Assembly (NCBI RefSeq): GCF_043195135.1
Contig: NZ_JBAFWP010000003.1
DNA from: NCEH01 sp043195135
Lineage (GTDB): Bacteria > Pseudomonadota > Alphaproteobacteria > Rhizobiales > Xanthobacteraceae
Strand: one strand, 5' to 3'
DNA length: 64,000 nucleotides
Positions 46,066 through 54,851 of this stretch are shown here, one piece after another; the stretch's first letter is position 1, and every line of letters starts with the position of its first letter. Under the pieces are notes generated by a model. That model made no database searches. It worked only from the letters and a program-made list of their open reading frames with translations, and was not told where the DNA came from. The position numbers were made by a program, and so were the translations under genes.

Positions 46066-47163
46066 TCAGACCGCGTAGCGGGCGACCGCCTCTTCGTTCC
46101 AGGCGATGCCGAGGCCCGGCTCGTCGCTGGCGCGCACGGTGCCGTCCTTCGGCAGCAGGGGCGTGCGCAGCACCGGCCCGGCGAGGTCGAAATATTCGAC
46201 GAAATGGGCGGTGGGCGTCACCGCCATGAGGTGGGCGCTGGCCTCCTGGAAGAAATGATTGCTCACCGGCATGCGCGCCGCCTGGCAGATCGCCGAGGCC
46301 GCGAGCCAGCCGCTGACGCCGCCCACTTTGATCAGGTCCGGCATCATGAGGTCGGAGGCGCCGGCGGCGATGCTTTCCGCAATTGCTCCAGGACCCCAGA
46401 GGTTTTCCCCGAGCTGGAGGGCGGTCTTGGTCTCGGCCGCGATCCTGGCGTGGCCGGCCGTGTTGTCGTAGCGCGTCGGCTCCTCGATCCAACCGAGCCC
46501 CTCGGCATCCAGCAGGCCGCAGCGATGGACCGCATCCGGCACGGCGAGGCTCTGGTTATAGTCGATCAGGAGCGCGACCTCCGCCCCGATCGCCCGCTTT
46601 ACCGCCCGAACCACTGCGAGATCTTCCGCGAAGGTGGGATAGCCGATCTTGATCTTCACCGCGCCGAACCCCTGCTGCGCGGCCGCGGCGCAGGCGCGGG
46701 AGAGATCGTCTGCGCCGTCCATGCCGAAGCTGGCATAGGCCGGGAGATCGGTGGCCCGCCCCCCCAGCAGTCTTACCAACGGCAGACCGGCGCTTTTGGC
46801 ATGGGCGTCCCAGGCAGCGATATCGAGCGACGCGAGCGCCATATCCAGCAAGCCCGGCGTGCCGGCGAGACGAAAGCGCGCCCGCAGAGCCTCGGTCAGC
46901 ACCTGGGGCAGCACTTCCCGCCCTTCCAGCAGCCGCCCGACGTCCCGCGTCGCCTGTGTCAGAGCTCCCAGAAGCACCGGCGTATAGGCGAATGCATAGG
47001 CGTGGCCGGTGAGGCCGGCGTCGGTCTCGAGATCGACCAGCACCAGGGGCGCACTTTCCATGGTCCCGCTCGCCGTGCGCAACGGGCGCGAGAGGGGCGC
47101 ATTCACGGCGCGGGCCGTGACGCGAACGATGCGCGGGGCTGAGGTGGACATGCTCTTGGGCAT
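46066..47163 (-). CDS. mdlA: Mandelate racemase (enolase superfamily)
   Basis: Interconverts the enantiomers of mandelate or a related 2-hydroxy acid. The full catalytic set can be mapped: KxK with Lys170 and Lys172 (AVKIKIG), metal ligands Asp201 (LIDYN), Glu227 (WIEEP) and Glu253 (LGEN), Asp276 (MPDLIK), the second base His303 (SNHFFQE) and Glu323 (HFVE). The end of the protein (TPTAHFVE, DLAGPV, EPGLGIAW) follows the Pseudomonas enzyme closely. At 365 aa it has the usual size. Lying between the nitrilase and the dehydrogenase, it lets both enantiomers enter a stereospecific oxidation. Relatives with other substrates exist, so the name is likely rather than certain. Confidence 0.85.
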   Translation of the reverse strand: MPKSMSTSAPRIVRVTARAVNAPLSRPLRTASGTMESAPLVLVDLETDAGLTGHAYAFAYTPVLLGALTQATRDVGRLLEGREVLPQVLTEALRARFRLAGTPGLLDMALASLDIAAWDAHAKSAGLPLVRLLGGRATDLPAYASFGMDGADDLSRACAAAAQQGFGAVKIKIGYPTFAEDLAVVRAVKRAIGAEVALLIDYNQSLAVPDAVHRCGLLDAEGLGWIEEPTRYDNTAGHARIAAETKTALQLGENLWGPGAIAESIAAGASDLMMPDLIKVGGVSGWLAASAICQAARMPVSNHFFQEASAHLMAVTPTAHFVEYFDLAGPVLRTPLLPKDGTVRASDEPGLGIAWNEEAVARYAV

Positions 47164-47190
47164 CTTTTGAATATCCTCTGAAATGGCGGT

Positions 47191-50100
47191 TCAGACGCCG
47201 GCAGGCCGCAAGGCCCCCGCCAGCACACGGGCGACATGGACGGCATCCACCTTCGCGCCGTCGAAAATCTGGTGGCGGCAGCTCGTCCCGTCCGCGATCA
47301 CCAGCGCCTCCGGACTTGCCTTGCGCACCGCCGGCAGCAAGGTGAGTTCCGCCATGGCCAGGGAGGCTTCGTAATGCTCCGCCTCATAGCCGAAGCTGCC
47401 GGCCATACCGCAGCACGAGCCTTCCACCTCGGTGACATTCAGGTCCGGAATCCAGGAAAGAACCGTGTGGATGGGGCGCACGGCATCGAACGCCTTCTGG
47501 TGGCAATGGCCGTGTAGCAGCGCCTTGGATGTGCCGAGCGGATGGAAGCGCAGCGTGAAACGCCCGGCGGCATGCTCGCGCACCAGGAATTCCTCGAACA
47601 GGAACGCGGCCCCGGCGAGTTTGCGTGCCTCCTCGCCATAGCCATAGGCTAGGAATTCGTCCCTCAGGCTCAGCAGGCACGAAGGCTCTAGGCCGACGAT
47701 GGAAACACCGCGCTCCACGAACGGCAGGACGGCGTCGAGGAGCCGGCGCGCTTCCGCCTTGGCCGCATCCACAAGACCCGCGGCGAGCAAGGTTCGGCCG
47801 CAGCACAAGGGACGCCCACCTCCACCCGCACGCAGATGCACGCGATAGCCGGCGGCCATCAGCACGTCGCGGGCGGCGGCGGCATTCTCCGGTTCCATGT
47901 GATTGTTGAAGGTGTCCACGAACAGGAACACCTCCTTTTCCGCGACGTCGTGTGGCGCGCCTGACTGACGGTCAAGAAAGGAGCGGCGGAAGCGGGGAAA
48001 GGAGCGCGCGGGCGCAAACCCGAGGCGCCGCTTCAGCCACGGCGCGACGACCGGAAGCCTGTCCCCGAGGGCCAGCAGCCAGGAGACCCGGCTGGCGATG
48101 GGCGCATAATGCGGCATGTAGGCGACCATGCGCTCGCGCAGCCGCAGCCCGTTCTCAGCGACCCAGGCGGCACGCGCCTCAACCTTGACCTTGGCCATGT
48201 CAACGCCGGTGGGGCAATCGCGCTTGCAGCCCTTGCAGGAGACGCACAGGTCCAGCACCTCCTTCACCTCCGCGCTGGCGAGGCCGCCGCGGCCGATCTG
48301 CCCGGAAAGCGCGAGACGCAGCGTGTTGGCGCGGCCGCGCGTGACGTGGCGCTCGTCCTTCGTCACGCGATAGGAGGGGCACATCGTGCCCGCATCGAAT
48401 TTGCGGCAATGGCCGTTGTTGTTGCACATCTCCACGGCCTTGGCCAAGCCGCCGGACAGGTCCCCGCCGGTGCCGGGCGCGGTCTCCGCCCCGGTCAGCG
48501 GATCGCGGGAGACGTTCCACGCCGACCAGTCCAGCTTGGGCGAAAGCGAGCGTTCCTTGTAGCCCGGAGCGAAGCGGAACAGGCTTGCGTCATCCATCTT
48601 CGGCGGATTGACGATGCGATCCGGGCTGAAGCGATTGCCGGGATCGAACAGGGCCTTGATCTCCTGGAAGGCCTTGTTGACCTTTGGCCCGTATTGCCAG
48701 GCCACCCATTCGCCGCGGCACAGCCCGTCGCCGTGCTCGCCGGAATAGGAGCCCTTGAAGTGCCGCACCCAGGCGGAAGCCTCCTCCGCGAGCGCGCGCA
48801 TCTTCTTCGCCCCGTCGCGGCGCATGTCGAGGATCGGCCGCACATGCAGCAATCCCACCCCGGCGTGCGCGTACCACGTGCCCTCGGTGCCGTATTTGCG
48901 GAAGGTCTCGGTGAGGGTCTGCGTATATTCGGCAAGATGCTCCAGCGGCACCGCGCAATCCTCGATAAAGGAAACGGGCTTCCCGTCGCCCTTCATGCTC
49001 ATCATGATGTTGAGGCCGGCCTTGCGCACGTCCCACAGCGCCTTCTGCTGGGCAGGGTCGACCAGTTCCACCACGGCGCCCGGCAGACCGAGATCGCCCA
49101 TGAGCGCCACGAGGCGGCGCAGATTGCGTTTCTCCGCTTCCAGGTTCTCGCCGGAAAACTCAACCAGCAGCAGCGCTTCCGGCGCGCCCACCAGCGCTGT
49201 CTCGACCACCTTGCGGAAGGCGGGATTGGCGAGCGCGAGGTCGATCATGGTGCGATCCACCAGTTCCACCGCCATGGGATCGAGCCGCACGATGTGCTGC
49301 GTCAGTTCCATGGCCTGGTAGAAGGTGGGAAAATTGACCACGCCCAGCACCTTGTGCGTGGGCAGCGGCGAGAGCCGCAAGATGATCTGCCGGGTGAAGG
49401 CCAGCGTGCCTTCCGAACCCACGAGAAGATGGGAGAGATTGGGTTCTCCGCCGGGCGAATAGGGTTTGGGATTCTGGCAGTTGAAGAGATCGAGATTATA
49501 GCCCGCGACGCGCCGCAGAACCTTGGGCGTGCGCTCGATCAGCTCGGCATCCGCGCGCCGGGCGATGTTCTGGATCTCACCGACGAGATGCCGGGTCTGC
49601 GCATCCGCCTCCATCTGCGACAGCGGGCCGAACCGGAGCTGTCGCCCGTCCGGCAGCACCGCGTCGATGGCCTCCACGTTGTGGACCATGTTGCCGTAGC
49701 GCAGCGAGCGCGAGCCGCAGGAATTATTGCCCGCCATGCCGCCGATGGTGGCCTGGGCGCTCGTGGAGACATCCACCGGATACCAGAGGCCGTGCGGCTT
49801 CAGGAACGCATTGAGATGATCGAGCACAATGCCCGGCTCCACCGTCACTGTATGCCGGACGGCATCGAAATCGATGATCTTGTTCAACCATTTGGTGGTG
49901 TCGACGATCAGCGCCTCGCCGATGGTCTGGCCACACTGGCTGGAGCCCGCTCCGCGCGCCAGCACCGGCGCGCCGTGGTCGCGGGCGATGTCGAGCGCGC
50001 GCCGCAGGTCGTCCTGATCCTTCGGCACCACCACGCCGAGCGGCATGATCTGATAGATGGACGCGTCGGTGGAATAGCGCCCGCGGCTCGCAGGGTCGAA

Positions 50101-50223
50101 CATCACATCGCCGCGCACCTCGGCGGCGAGGTCCCGGACGAAGGGGGAAAGCGCATCTGCGTCGGCGCGTATCGCCGAGACAGCGGAGGCCGTTTTTGCG
50201 GGCGCGGGGAAAACCTGTGTCAT
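47191..50223 (-). CDS. Fused FAD-linked oxidase/iron-sulfur 2-hydroxyacid dehydrogenase (D-lactate dehydrogenase-like)
   Basis: Large fusion of 1010 aa. The N-terminal half is a FAD_binding_4/FAD-oxidase_C dehydrogenase (VLARGAGSSQCGQ, TIGGMAGNNSCGSRSLRYG, HAGVGLLHVRP, SGEHGDGLCRGEW). The C-terminal half carries 4Fe-4S clusters (CNNNGHCRKF...CPSYR and CVSCKGCKRDCPTG) and CCG-type motifs (PLCCGRTLL, GHCHQKA, GSCCGMAGSFGYE). Such enzymes oxidise D-lactate, glycolate or other 2-hydroxy acids and pass electrons to quinone or cytochrome. Here the neighbour racemase suggests D-mandelate or a similar acid, giving an oxo acid. ATG 50223 is chosen over ATG 50325. Confidence 0.88.
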   Translation of the reverse strand: MTQVFPAPAKTASAVSAIRADADALSPFVRDLAAEVRGDVMFDPASRGRYSTDASIYQIMPLGVVVPKDQDDLRRALDIARDHGAPVLARGAGSSQCGQTIGEALIVDTTKWLNKIIDFDAVRHTVTVEPGIVLDHLNAFLKPHGLWYPVDVSTSAQATIGGMAGNNSCGSRSLRYGNMVHNVEAIDAVLPDGRQLRFGPLSQMEADAQTRHLVGEIQNIARRADAELIERTPKVLRRVAGYNLDLFNCQNPKPYSPGGEPNLSHLLVGSEGTLAFTRQIILRLSPLPTHKVLGVVNFPTFYQAMELTQHIVRLDPMAVELVDRTMIDLALANPAFRKVVETALVGAPEALLLVEFSGENLEAEKRNLRRLVALMGDLGLPGAVVELVDPAQQKALWDVRKAGLNIMMSMKGDGKPVSFIEDCAVPLEHLAEYTQTLTETFRKYGTEGTWYAHAGVGLLHVRPILDMRRDGAKKMRALAEEASAWVRHFKGSYSGEHGDGLCRGEWVAWQYGPKVNKAFQEIKALFDPGNRFSPDRIVNPPKMDDASLFRFAPGYKERSLSPKLDWSAWNVSRDPLTGAETAPGTGGDLSGGLAKAVEMCNNNGHCRKFDAGTMCPSYRVTKDERHVTRGRANTLRLALSGQIGRGGLASAEVKEVLDLCVSCKGCKRDCPTGVDMAKVKVEARAAWVAENGLRLRERMVAYMPHYAPIASRVSWLLALGDRLPVVAPWLKRRLGFAPARSFPRFRRSFLDRQSGAPHDVAEKEVFLFVDTFNNHMEPENAAAARDVLMAAGYRVHLRAGGGGRPLCCGRTLLAAGLVDAAKAEARRLLDAVLPFVERGVSIVGLEPSCLLSLRDEFLAYGYGEEARKLAGAAFLFEEFLVREHAAGRFTLRFHPLGTSKALLHGHCHQKAFDAVRPIHTVLSWIPDLNVTEVEGSCCGMAGSFGYEAEHYEASLAMAELTLLPAVRKASPEALVIADGTSCRHQIFDGAKVDAVHVARVLAGALRPAGV

Positions 50224-50384
50224 GTTCGCGCTCTGTCGGGGCTGGGGCGCGGTCGCAGCCGCCCGCGAGGCCGGGCGGCGGCGGGTGCCGCGACGATCTG
50301 AAAAGCCCTCGCGGTCGACGTTCAACCGCCGCCCGCGAGGGAAGGAGGACCCGGCGATGGGGAGCCGGACCCGGGGTCACGGCA

Positions 50385-51602
50385 TCAGGCGACCTTGGCG
50401 GCGGGGCGCGGCACGGGACGCGCGAGGCGATCCATCGCGGCCACCACGCCGCTGCCGGCCAGAGACACGCCGGAGAGCTTCAGCCCCATCTCGCAGCCGC
50501 CGAGGGCGGCCAGGAGCGAGAGGTCGTTGCAGTCGCCGAGATGGCCGATCCGGAACATGCGGCCTCGCATCTTGCCGAGGCCGGTGCCCAGCGAAAGATC
50601 GAACGCCTCGTAGATCACCTGGCGCACCGCATTGGCATCGACGTCTGGCGGCGTGATCACACCGGTGAGCACGGGCGAATAGACGCTCGGGTCCGCGCAC
50701 TGGATCTCAAGCCCCCAGGCCCGGACGGCCGCGCGGCACGCCTCCGCCAGCCGTTGGTGGCGCGCGAACACAGTGTCCAGCCCCTCGGCCTCGATCATCT
50801 CGATGGCTTCGCTGAGAGCGTAGAGCAGGTTGGTGTTGGGGGTATAAGGCCAATAGCCGGTGGCATTGGCCGCAAGGATCGGGGCCCAGTCCCAATAGGC
50901 ACGCGGCAAGGTCGCCGAAGCATTGGCTGCGAGCGCCTTCGGCGACAGCGCATTGAAACCGATGCCCGGCGGCAGCATGAGGCCCTTCTGGGAGCCGGAA
51001 ATGGTGACGTCCGCGCCCCATTCGTCGTGCCGATAATCGGCGGAGGCAAGGCCGGAGATGGTGTCCACCATCAGCAGCGCGGGATGGCCTTCCGCGTCGA
51101 TCGCCCGGCGCACCGCCGCGATGTCGGAGGTGACGCCCGTGGAGGTCTCATTGTGCACAACGCAGACCGCCTTGATGCGATGCTCGCGATCGGCCCGCAG
51201 GCGTTCGCCGATCATCGCCGCCTGCACGCCGCGCCGCCATCCCTCGATGCCGGGAAGGCCGATGAATTCGGGCTTCACCCCGAGGTTCAGCGCCATTTCG
51301 TGCCAGAGGGTGGCGAAATGCCCGGTCTCGTACATCAGCACCGTGTCGCCGGGGCTGAGCGTGTTTACCAGCGCCGCTTCCCAGGCGCCGGTGCCCGATG
51401 CGCCATAGACGATGACCGGATGCGCGGTCTTGAAGATGCGCTTCAGTCCCTCGAGGATCTTGAGCCCCAGCGCGCCGAATTCCGGCCCGCGATGGTCGAT
51501 GGTAGGATAGCTCATGGCCCGCAGCAGGCGATCCGGCACCGGGCTCGGACCGGGAATCTGAAGGAAATGGCGGCCCGAGGGATGGAAATCGAGAGTGAGC
51601 AT
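50385..51602 (-). CDS. Class V aminotransferase (serine/alanine-glyoxylate type)
   Basis: PLP enzyme of 405 aa resembling serine-glyoxylate aminotransferase: GPSPVPDRLLRAMSYPTIDH opening, GASGTGAWEAALVN (about 67-80), HNETSTGVTSD (about 150-160) and the PLP-binding Lys206 in SGSQKGLMLPPG. It moves the amino group between glyoxylate or another oxo acid and serine or alanine. First gene of the operon that continues with the dehydrogenase, racemase and nitrilase. It could aminate the oxo acid produced by the dehydrogenase, for instance phenylglyoxylate to phenylglycine or glyoxylate to glycine; this is inference. Confidence 0.9.
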   Translation of the reverse strand: MLTLDFHPSGRHFLQIPGPSPVPDRLLRAMSYPTIDHRGPEFGALGLKILEGLKRIFKTAHPVIVYGASGTGAWEAALVNTLSPGDTVLMYETGHFATLWHEMALNLGVKPEFIGLPGIEGWRRGVQAAMIGERLRADREHRIKAVCVVHNETSTGVTSDIAAVRRAIDAEGHPALLMVDTISGLASADYRHDEWGADVTISGSQKGLMLPPGIGFNALSPKALAANASATLPRAYWDWAPILAANATGYWPYTPNTNLLYALSEAIEMIEAEGLDTVFARHQRLAEACRAAVRAWGLEIQCADPSVYSPVLTGVITPPDVDANAVRQVIYEAFDLSLGTGLGKMRGRMFRIGHLGDCNDLSLLAALGGCEMGLKLSGVSLAGSGVVAAMDRLARPVPRPAAKVA

Positions 51603-51740
51603 GGTTCCTCCATTCGCGCGTCGAGCGCCGCGGCACGCCTGTCGCCGGCCGTTTGGCCTGTTTGCGATCCGCTCGACGAACCTTGAAAGGAACTATCCCA
51701 TCGCGATTTTTTACTGTGAATTGAAAATGATGCGCGAAAT

Positions 51741-51758
51741 AATTGCCTTGAGGCTAAT
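51741..51758. promoter_or_regulatory. Candidate LysR box upstream of the aminotransferase operon
   Basis: AATTGCCTTGAGGCTAAT contains a T-N11-A pair and a near-inverted repeat (ATTGCC/GGCTAAT). It lies about 140 bases before the operon start, in an AT-rich stretch directly after the lysR stop. It matches the site at 52669-52686 in 14 of 18 positions. Confidence 0.5.
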
Positions 51759-52658
51759 TTAAATCGTCCGCCCCTCGGCGGGAAGGCTGCGCGCCACGCC
51801 GCGGATCTGCGCGATGAAGGCCTGGGTGGCCGGCGCCCATTCGCTGCGCCGGAAGGCGACCGCGATTTCCGAGAGGATCTGCGGCCCCGCCAGCGGGCGA
51901 TAGGTGACGCGCTCGATGGTCACCGCGCGCAGCAGTGAATTGGGAATAACCGCAACACCGACCTCAAGCGACACCAGCACCACCACGGCGGTGAGGCTTC
52001 CGGGCCGGGGGCCGAGCTTCGGTTCGAAGCCGCCCCGCCGCGCCACCTCCAGCGTCCCGGCATCCTGTTCCGGCAGGATGAAGGTCTCCGCCCGCAAGGC
52101 CTGCGGCGCGATCTCGTCGTGGGCGGCCAGCGCGTTCCCGTCGGGAATCGCGACCACGAACGGGTCCCGCAGAAGCGTCACCGAGAGGATCCCCGGCGGA
52201 TAGGCCATCGGCGGGCGCAGGAACGCCACGTCGATGCGGCCATCGTCGAGCATTTCCGGCAGCAGGTCCATAGCCACCTCGCGGCAATTCACCTCCACGC
52301 TCGGATGGGCGGCGCGGAAGGTCGCCACCTGCTGCTGCAAGACCCCGGCATAGGCGGTTGAGGCCACATACCCGAGTTCGATGCGGCCGAGTTCTCCGCG
52401 CCCGGCGCGCCGAGCCGTTTCCTCCGCCCGCTCCGCCTGCTGGATGACCCGGCGCGCGTCGTCGAGGAAGATCTCGCCCGCCGTCGTGAGGTGCACCGAA
52501 CGCTTGGTGCGTTGGAACAAGCGCACACCGAGCTCGCGCTCGATTTCCTGGATCTGCTTGGTCATGGAGGGCGGGCTGATGCCGAGTTGCTCGGCCGCCC
52601 GGCTGAAATGGAGATGCTCCGCCACGGCGACGAAGTAACGGAATTGGCGAATCTCCAT
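51759..52658 (-). CDS. LysR-family transcriptional regulator
   Basis: Regulator of 299 aa. N-terminal helix-turn-helix in FSRAAEQLGISPPSMTKQIQ (about 19-38), then a linker helix and a substrate-binding domain (about 90-290) like CbnR/CatR-type proteins of aromatic pathways (GRIELGYVAS, GVAVIPNSL). ATG 52658 (MEIRQFRYFVAVAEHLHF) fits the family start. It is divergent from the lactate-permease-type gene and lies directly upstream of the aminotransferase operon, so it can control both; the two similar boxes support that. Confidence 0.92.
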   Translation of the reverse strand: MEIRQFRYFVAVAEHLHFSRAAEQLGISPPSMTKQIQEIERELGVRLFQRTKRSVHLTTAGEIFLDDARRVIQQAERAEETARRAGRGELGRIELGYVASTAYAGVLQQQVATFRAAHPSVEVNCREVAMDLLPEMLDDGRIDVAFLRPPMAYPPGILSVTLLRDPFVVAIPDGNALAAHDEIAPQALRAETFILPEQDAGTLEVARRGGFEPKLGPRPGSLTAVVVLVSLEVGVAVIPNSLLRAVTIERVTYRPLAGPQILSEIAVAFRRSEWAPATQAFIAQIRGVARSLPAEGRTI

Positions 52659-52668
52659 ACGCGCCTCT

Positions 52669-52686
52669 ATTAGTCTGAGCGCAATT
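52669..52686. promoter_or_regulatory. Candidate LysR box upstream of lysR and lctP
   Basis: Read on the minus strand, AATTGCGCTCAGACTAAT, 14 of 18 identical to the box at 51741-51758 with the same T-N11-A. It starts 11 bases upstream of the regulator gene, typical for autoregulation combined with control of the divergent gene. Confidence 0.5.
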
Positions 52687-53087
52687 AAGTGGCGCGTGGG
52701 CGACAATACACAACGGCGCGCGTCGGCCGCAGGATGAATGACCTAACCAGACGGATTTGAATCCGCGGGGACAGATCATGCACATGCGACTGAAAGTTCC
52801 TTTTACCTGGACGTCAAGTCACGTCCGCGCCCTGCGACCTCCCGAACGGCGCAAGGGGCGGCCCGGGCCATCCGTGCTGTCCGCCATCACGGGCTGACGC
52901 CGCCGGGCCGCCCCCAGCCGGCAGGGCTCGATTCTCGCCAGAAGTGCCCCCGCCGCCTTTGGCTGCGAACACCTTTTCCATGCCTGACGTCCCGCGGATT
53001 TCCGATGCCGCGAGCGCACGCTTGCGCCGCGCCGCCATTGCCCGTGCGGCGCCACAACCCATTGTTCATAAAAAGGAAGCCTTCCCG
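52687..53087. other. Divergent intergenic region before the permease gene
   Basis: About 400 bases without a convincing gene. It contains the leader of the permease message, ending in AAAAAGGAAGCCTTCCCG, whose GGAAG...CTTCC arms could mask the ribosome site in a small stem. No further repeat is visible. Confidence 0.4.
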
Positions 53088-54803
53088 ATGGAAATCTGGA
53101 CACAGGTGTATGACCCGTTCGGCAGCGCCCTGCTGTCGACGCTGATTGCGGCCATTCCGGTCGTCCTGCTGCTAGGGCTCATCGCCTTCGGCCATGTGCA
53201 GGCCCATGTGGCAGCGCTGATCGCACTTGCCGCCGCATTCGCGGTCTGCGTCTTCGGTTTCACCATGCCCCCGGCCATGGCCGGCAAAGCGGCATTTCTC
53301 GGCATGCTCAACGGCCTGTTTCCGATCGGCTGGATCATCGTCAACGTGATCTTCCTCTACCGGCTGACGGTGGAGAACGGGTCGTTCAAGACCTTGCAGG
53401 AATCCATCGCCGGCATCGTCCCCGACCGACGCCTGCAGTTGCTGCTGATCGCCTTCTGTTTCGGCGCCTTCTTCGAGGGTGCCGCCGGTTTCGGCACGCC
53501 GGTGGCGGTGACGGGGGCGATCCTCATCGGCCTTGGCTTCTCGCCCTTGGCCGCTTCGGGGCTTGCGCTCATCGCCAATACGGCGCCGGTGGCCTTCGGC
53601 GCGCTGGGCACGCCCATCATCACCCTCGCCTCGGTGATGCAGCTGACCGGAAATAATGAGCACGACGCCTTCCTGCTCGGCGCCATGGTGGGGCGGCAAT
53701 TGCCCTTCTTCTCGCTCCTCGTCCCGTTCTGGCTCATCTGGACCTTCGCCGGCTTCCGCGGAATGATGCAGATCTGGCCCGCGATCCTGGTGTGCGGCGC
53801 CTCCTTCGCCGGCATGCAATTCCTGGTCTCGAACTTCCACGGGCCCTGGCTGGTGGACGTGGTGGGGGCGCTGGTCTCGATGGCGTGCCTCGTCGGGTTC
53901 CTGAAGGTGTGGCGCCCCCGGCAGATCTGGGAAAGCCCAAGTCTGCGCAACCGGCCCGGCGACGAGCCCGCGCGGGTCGCCGCCCCGGTCGCCCTCGGGG
54001 CCGCAGCCACCCCGGCGGGCGGGTTCTCGCGCACGCCCCCCGGCGCGGTGCTGCGCTCCTGGATGCCGTGGATCATCCTGTGCGTCTTCGTATTCCTGTG
54101 GGGCACGCAGACCTTCAAGGATCTGGTCAACCCGCTGTTCGCTCCGAAATGGCCAATCGACGGGCTGCACAACCTGATCCAGAAGGTGCCGCCCGTGGTG
54201 CCCAAGGCAGGCCTGGAAGGCGCGGTCTTCAGCTTCAACATCCTCACCATGACCGGCACCGGCATCTTCCTCGCGGCGCTGGTGGCGGGCCTCATGATGC
54301 GCTATGCGCCGCGCCGGCTGGTTTCAGCCTATGGCGAAACGCTCTGGGTGCTGCGCTATTCGCTCATCACAGTGGCGGCCATGCTGGCGCTCGGCACGCT
54401 GACCAAATATTGCGGCGTGGACGCAACGCTCGGCCTCGCCTTCGCCGGCAGCGGCGTTTTCTACCCCTTCTTCGGCACCCTGCTCGGCTGGCTCGGTGTC
54501 GCACTGACGGGATCGGACACCGCATCGAACGTGCTGTTCGGGGGCTTGCAGAAGATCGCCGCCCAGCAACTCGGCCTCTCGCCGATCCTCATGGGCGCGG
54601 CCAACACCTCCGGCGGTGTCATGGGCAAGATGATCGACGCGCAATCTATCGTGGTGGCGGCCACAGCCACCAATTATTCCGGCAACGAGGGCAAGATCCT
54701 GCGCTTCGTGTTCTGGCATTCCATCGTGCTGGCGGCACTGGTGGGCGGGCTGATCATGCTACAGGCCTATGTGTGGCCCTTCACCGCGATGGTCATCCAC
54801 TGA
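53088..54803 (+). CDS. lctP: L-lactate permease (LctP)-family 2-hydroxy acid carrier
   Basis: Membrane carrier of 571 aa with about 12-14 hydrophobic helices. LctP marks: FCFGAFFEGAAGFGTPVAVT (about 127-146), NTAPVAFGALGTPI (about 165-178), GVALTGSDTASNVLFGGLQ (about 470-488) and MGAANTSGGVMGKMI (about 503-517). LctP proteins take up lactate and glycolate with protons; the context with a 2-hydroxy acid racemase and dehydrogenase suggests mandelate or a related acid. ATG 53088 follows AAAAGGAAGC. Controlled, by position, from the divergent LysR regulator. Confidence 0.93.
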   Translation: MEIWTQVYDPFGSALLSTLIAAIPVVLLLGLIAFGHVQAHVAALIALAAAFAVCVFGFTMPPAMAGKAAFLGMLNGLFPIGWIIVNVIFLYRLTVENGSFKTLQESIAGIVPDRRLQLLLIAFCFGAFFEGAAGFGTPVAVTGAILIGLGFSPLAASGLALIANTAPVAFGALGTPIITLASVMQLTGNNEHDAFLLGAMVGRQLPFFSLLVPFWLIWTFAGFRGMMQIWPAILVCGASFAGMQFLVSNFHGPWLVDVVGALVSMACLVGFLKVWRPRQIWESPSLRNRPGDEPARVAAPVALGAAATPAGGFSRTPPGAVLRSWMPWIILCVFVFLWGTQTFKDLVNPLFAPKWPIDGLHNLIQKVPPVVPKAGLEGAVFSFNILTMTGTGIFLAALVAGLMMRYAPRRLVSAYGETLWVLRYSLITVAAMLALGTLTKYCGVDATLGLAFAGSGVFYPFFGTLLGWLGVALTGSDTASNVLFGGLQKIAAQQLGLSPILMGAANTSGGVMGKMIDAQSIVVAATATNYSGNEGKILRFVFWHSIVLAALVGGLIMLQAYVWPFTAMVIH

Positions 54804-54820
54804 TCCGCCCATCGCAAACA

Positions 54821-54845
54821 GGCCACGGCGAAACGCGCCGTGGCC
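54821..54845. terminator. Bidirectional terminator-like stem between lctP and the MFS gene
   Basis: GGCCACGGCG and CGCCGTGGCC, a perfect 10-base stem with the loop AAACG, in the 48-base gap between the two convergent genes. Confidence 0.65.
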
Positions 54846-54851
54846 GTCCGC

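Noticed and set aside
48109..50301. 730-codon open frame on the plus strand
   Set aside because: Antisense to the FAD/Fe-S dehydrogenase and without domain likeness.
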